From Blastocatellia bacterium (lineage in GTDB: Bacteria > Acidobacteriota > Blastocatellia > Pyrinomonadales > Pyrinomonadaceae), in assembly GCA_003168335.1 (NCBI GenBank), contig PMSM01000008.1, positions 1 to 50,624 of the forward strand: DNA of 50,624 nucleotides. Direction: 5' to 3'. Both the position numbers and the translations under genes were made by a program. The notes beneath the pieces are model-generated. The model saw only the letters and a list, made by a program, of their open reading frames with translations, searched no databases and was not told the origin of the DNA. Shown piece after piece: positions 50,203 to 50,624 of this stretch; position 1 is the first letter of the stretch, and each line of letters opens with the position of its first letter.

Positions 50203-50624
50203 TTATTGAAGGCTCAAGAGAACCAATATACTGCCTTGTCCCTTCGCCAAAGGCTCTAATGCTTTGCCGACAATTGTCCCGGGCCGGTGAATGCGCACGC
50301 CTCTGACGATAATCGGCATTGACTTCATAGCAACGCCTGCCTTATTGCTCGTCACGAGTAGGTCCCCGATTTGGATTGGATGTCGAGTTGCGTCGACCTT
50401 TATTTTCACGCGCCCGGTGGTTGCGACCAGCACTTTCCCTGCGCCAGCTTCGCCGAGTATTAATCCGGGCCGCGGTGAAATGACGCCCGCAACGTGCGTG
50501 TCATACGCGCGGCCGGAAGCGACTACCGCATTGGCGAGTTCCGGGTCAAGAATGACCAGCGTACCCGGCGCGATCGGTTTCCGCGCCTGAACCCACTCAG
50601 CCACGTCCTGATACTTAGCCGCTA
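50203..50624 (-). CDS. Partial gene: C-terminal part of a hypothetical structural protein
   Basis: The frame is open through the right edge, so the 5' end is missing; 139 codons are visible (AKYQDVAEWVQAR at the edge, then PGTLVILDPELANAVVASGRAYDTHVAGVISPRPG). The segment KYQDVAEWV followed by PGTVV-type strands resembles a C-terminal domain seen on secreted beta-helix or tail-fibre-like proteins, often with autocleavage, but that assignment is tentative. Ends 19 bp before the start of the WD40-caspase gene on the same strand. Confidence 0.65.
   Translation of the reverse strand, partial: AAKYQDVAEWVQARKPIAPGTLVILDPELANAVVASGRAYDTHVAGVISPRPGLILGEAGAGKVLVATTGRVKIKVDATRHPIQIGDLLVTSNKAGVAMKSMPIIVRGVRIHRPGTIVGKALEPLAKGQGSILVLLSLQ

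Overview
The window looks like a chromosomal segment of a soil-type Acidobacteriota bacterium, most likely Blastocatellia-like. This placement is an inference from gene content (giant CSLREA/Ig-like surface protein, RND pump, WD40-caspase, hemerythrin/Crp cluster) and from dense GC-rich hairpin repeats. No rRNA or species marker is present.

Layout. Positions 1-11023 (minus strand) are one uninterrupted reading frame for a giant secreted repeat protein that runs off the left edge. It carries a metzincin-like HExxHxxGxxD site and an in-frame insertion of nested inverted-repeat cassettes. Positions 11395-15209 hold an acyl-CoA catabolism set (enoyl-CoA hydratase, APH-type kinase, acyl-CoA dehydrogenase). 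Then come a hemerythrin protein, a YcaQ/AlkX-type DNA glycosylase and a STAS protein.

The most unusual part is 17737-24767, a complete mobile element of about 7.0 kb. It has 13-bp perfect terminal inverted repeats, three copies of a GCCCGAA-type site at each end and a 9-bp target duplication, AGTTCAACC. It is inserted 26 bp upstream of the STAS start codon. It carries a SWIM-finger DDE transposase whose stop codon overlaps the start of a DNA methyltransferase fused to a PD-(D/E)XK-like nuclease domain, a ribbon-helix-helix-like protein with a palindromic operator, four genes of unknown function (one with a Walker A P-loop), and a class II (long variable arm) tRNA gene whose anticodon loop is that of tRNA-Asp (GUC).

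To the right lie a secreted LamG/DUF1080-like protein, a 45-nt tRNA-Val 3' half that looks like an attachment-site scar, a complete tripartite RND efflux operon (26719-32732), and a respiratory or assimilatory molybdoenzyme operon (33009-38954: TDT transporter, haem-b-like membrane subunit, nitrate-reductase-like Mo subunit, 4Fe-4S protein, Rieske protein, small membrane protein). Next come a phosphoketolase C-terminal remnant, phosphoglucomutase, a HAD hydrolase, and a site-2-protease/CBS gene broken by one in-frame TAG. Two hemerythrin proteins, a YwiC-like membrane protein, a Crp/Fnr regulator and a cupin form a likely nitrosative or oxygen-response cluster; an identical palindrome, GTGACATAAGTCAT, occurs twice there. 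The right edge has a WD40-caspase protein and a partial gene.

Starts, domains and repeats were read by eye from the sequence. Family names come from motif recognition without database searches.
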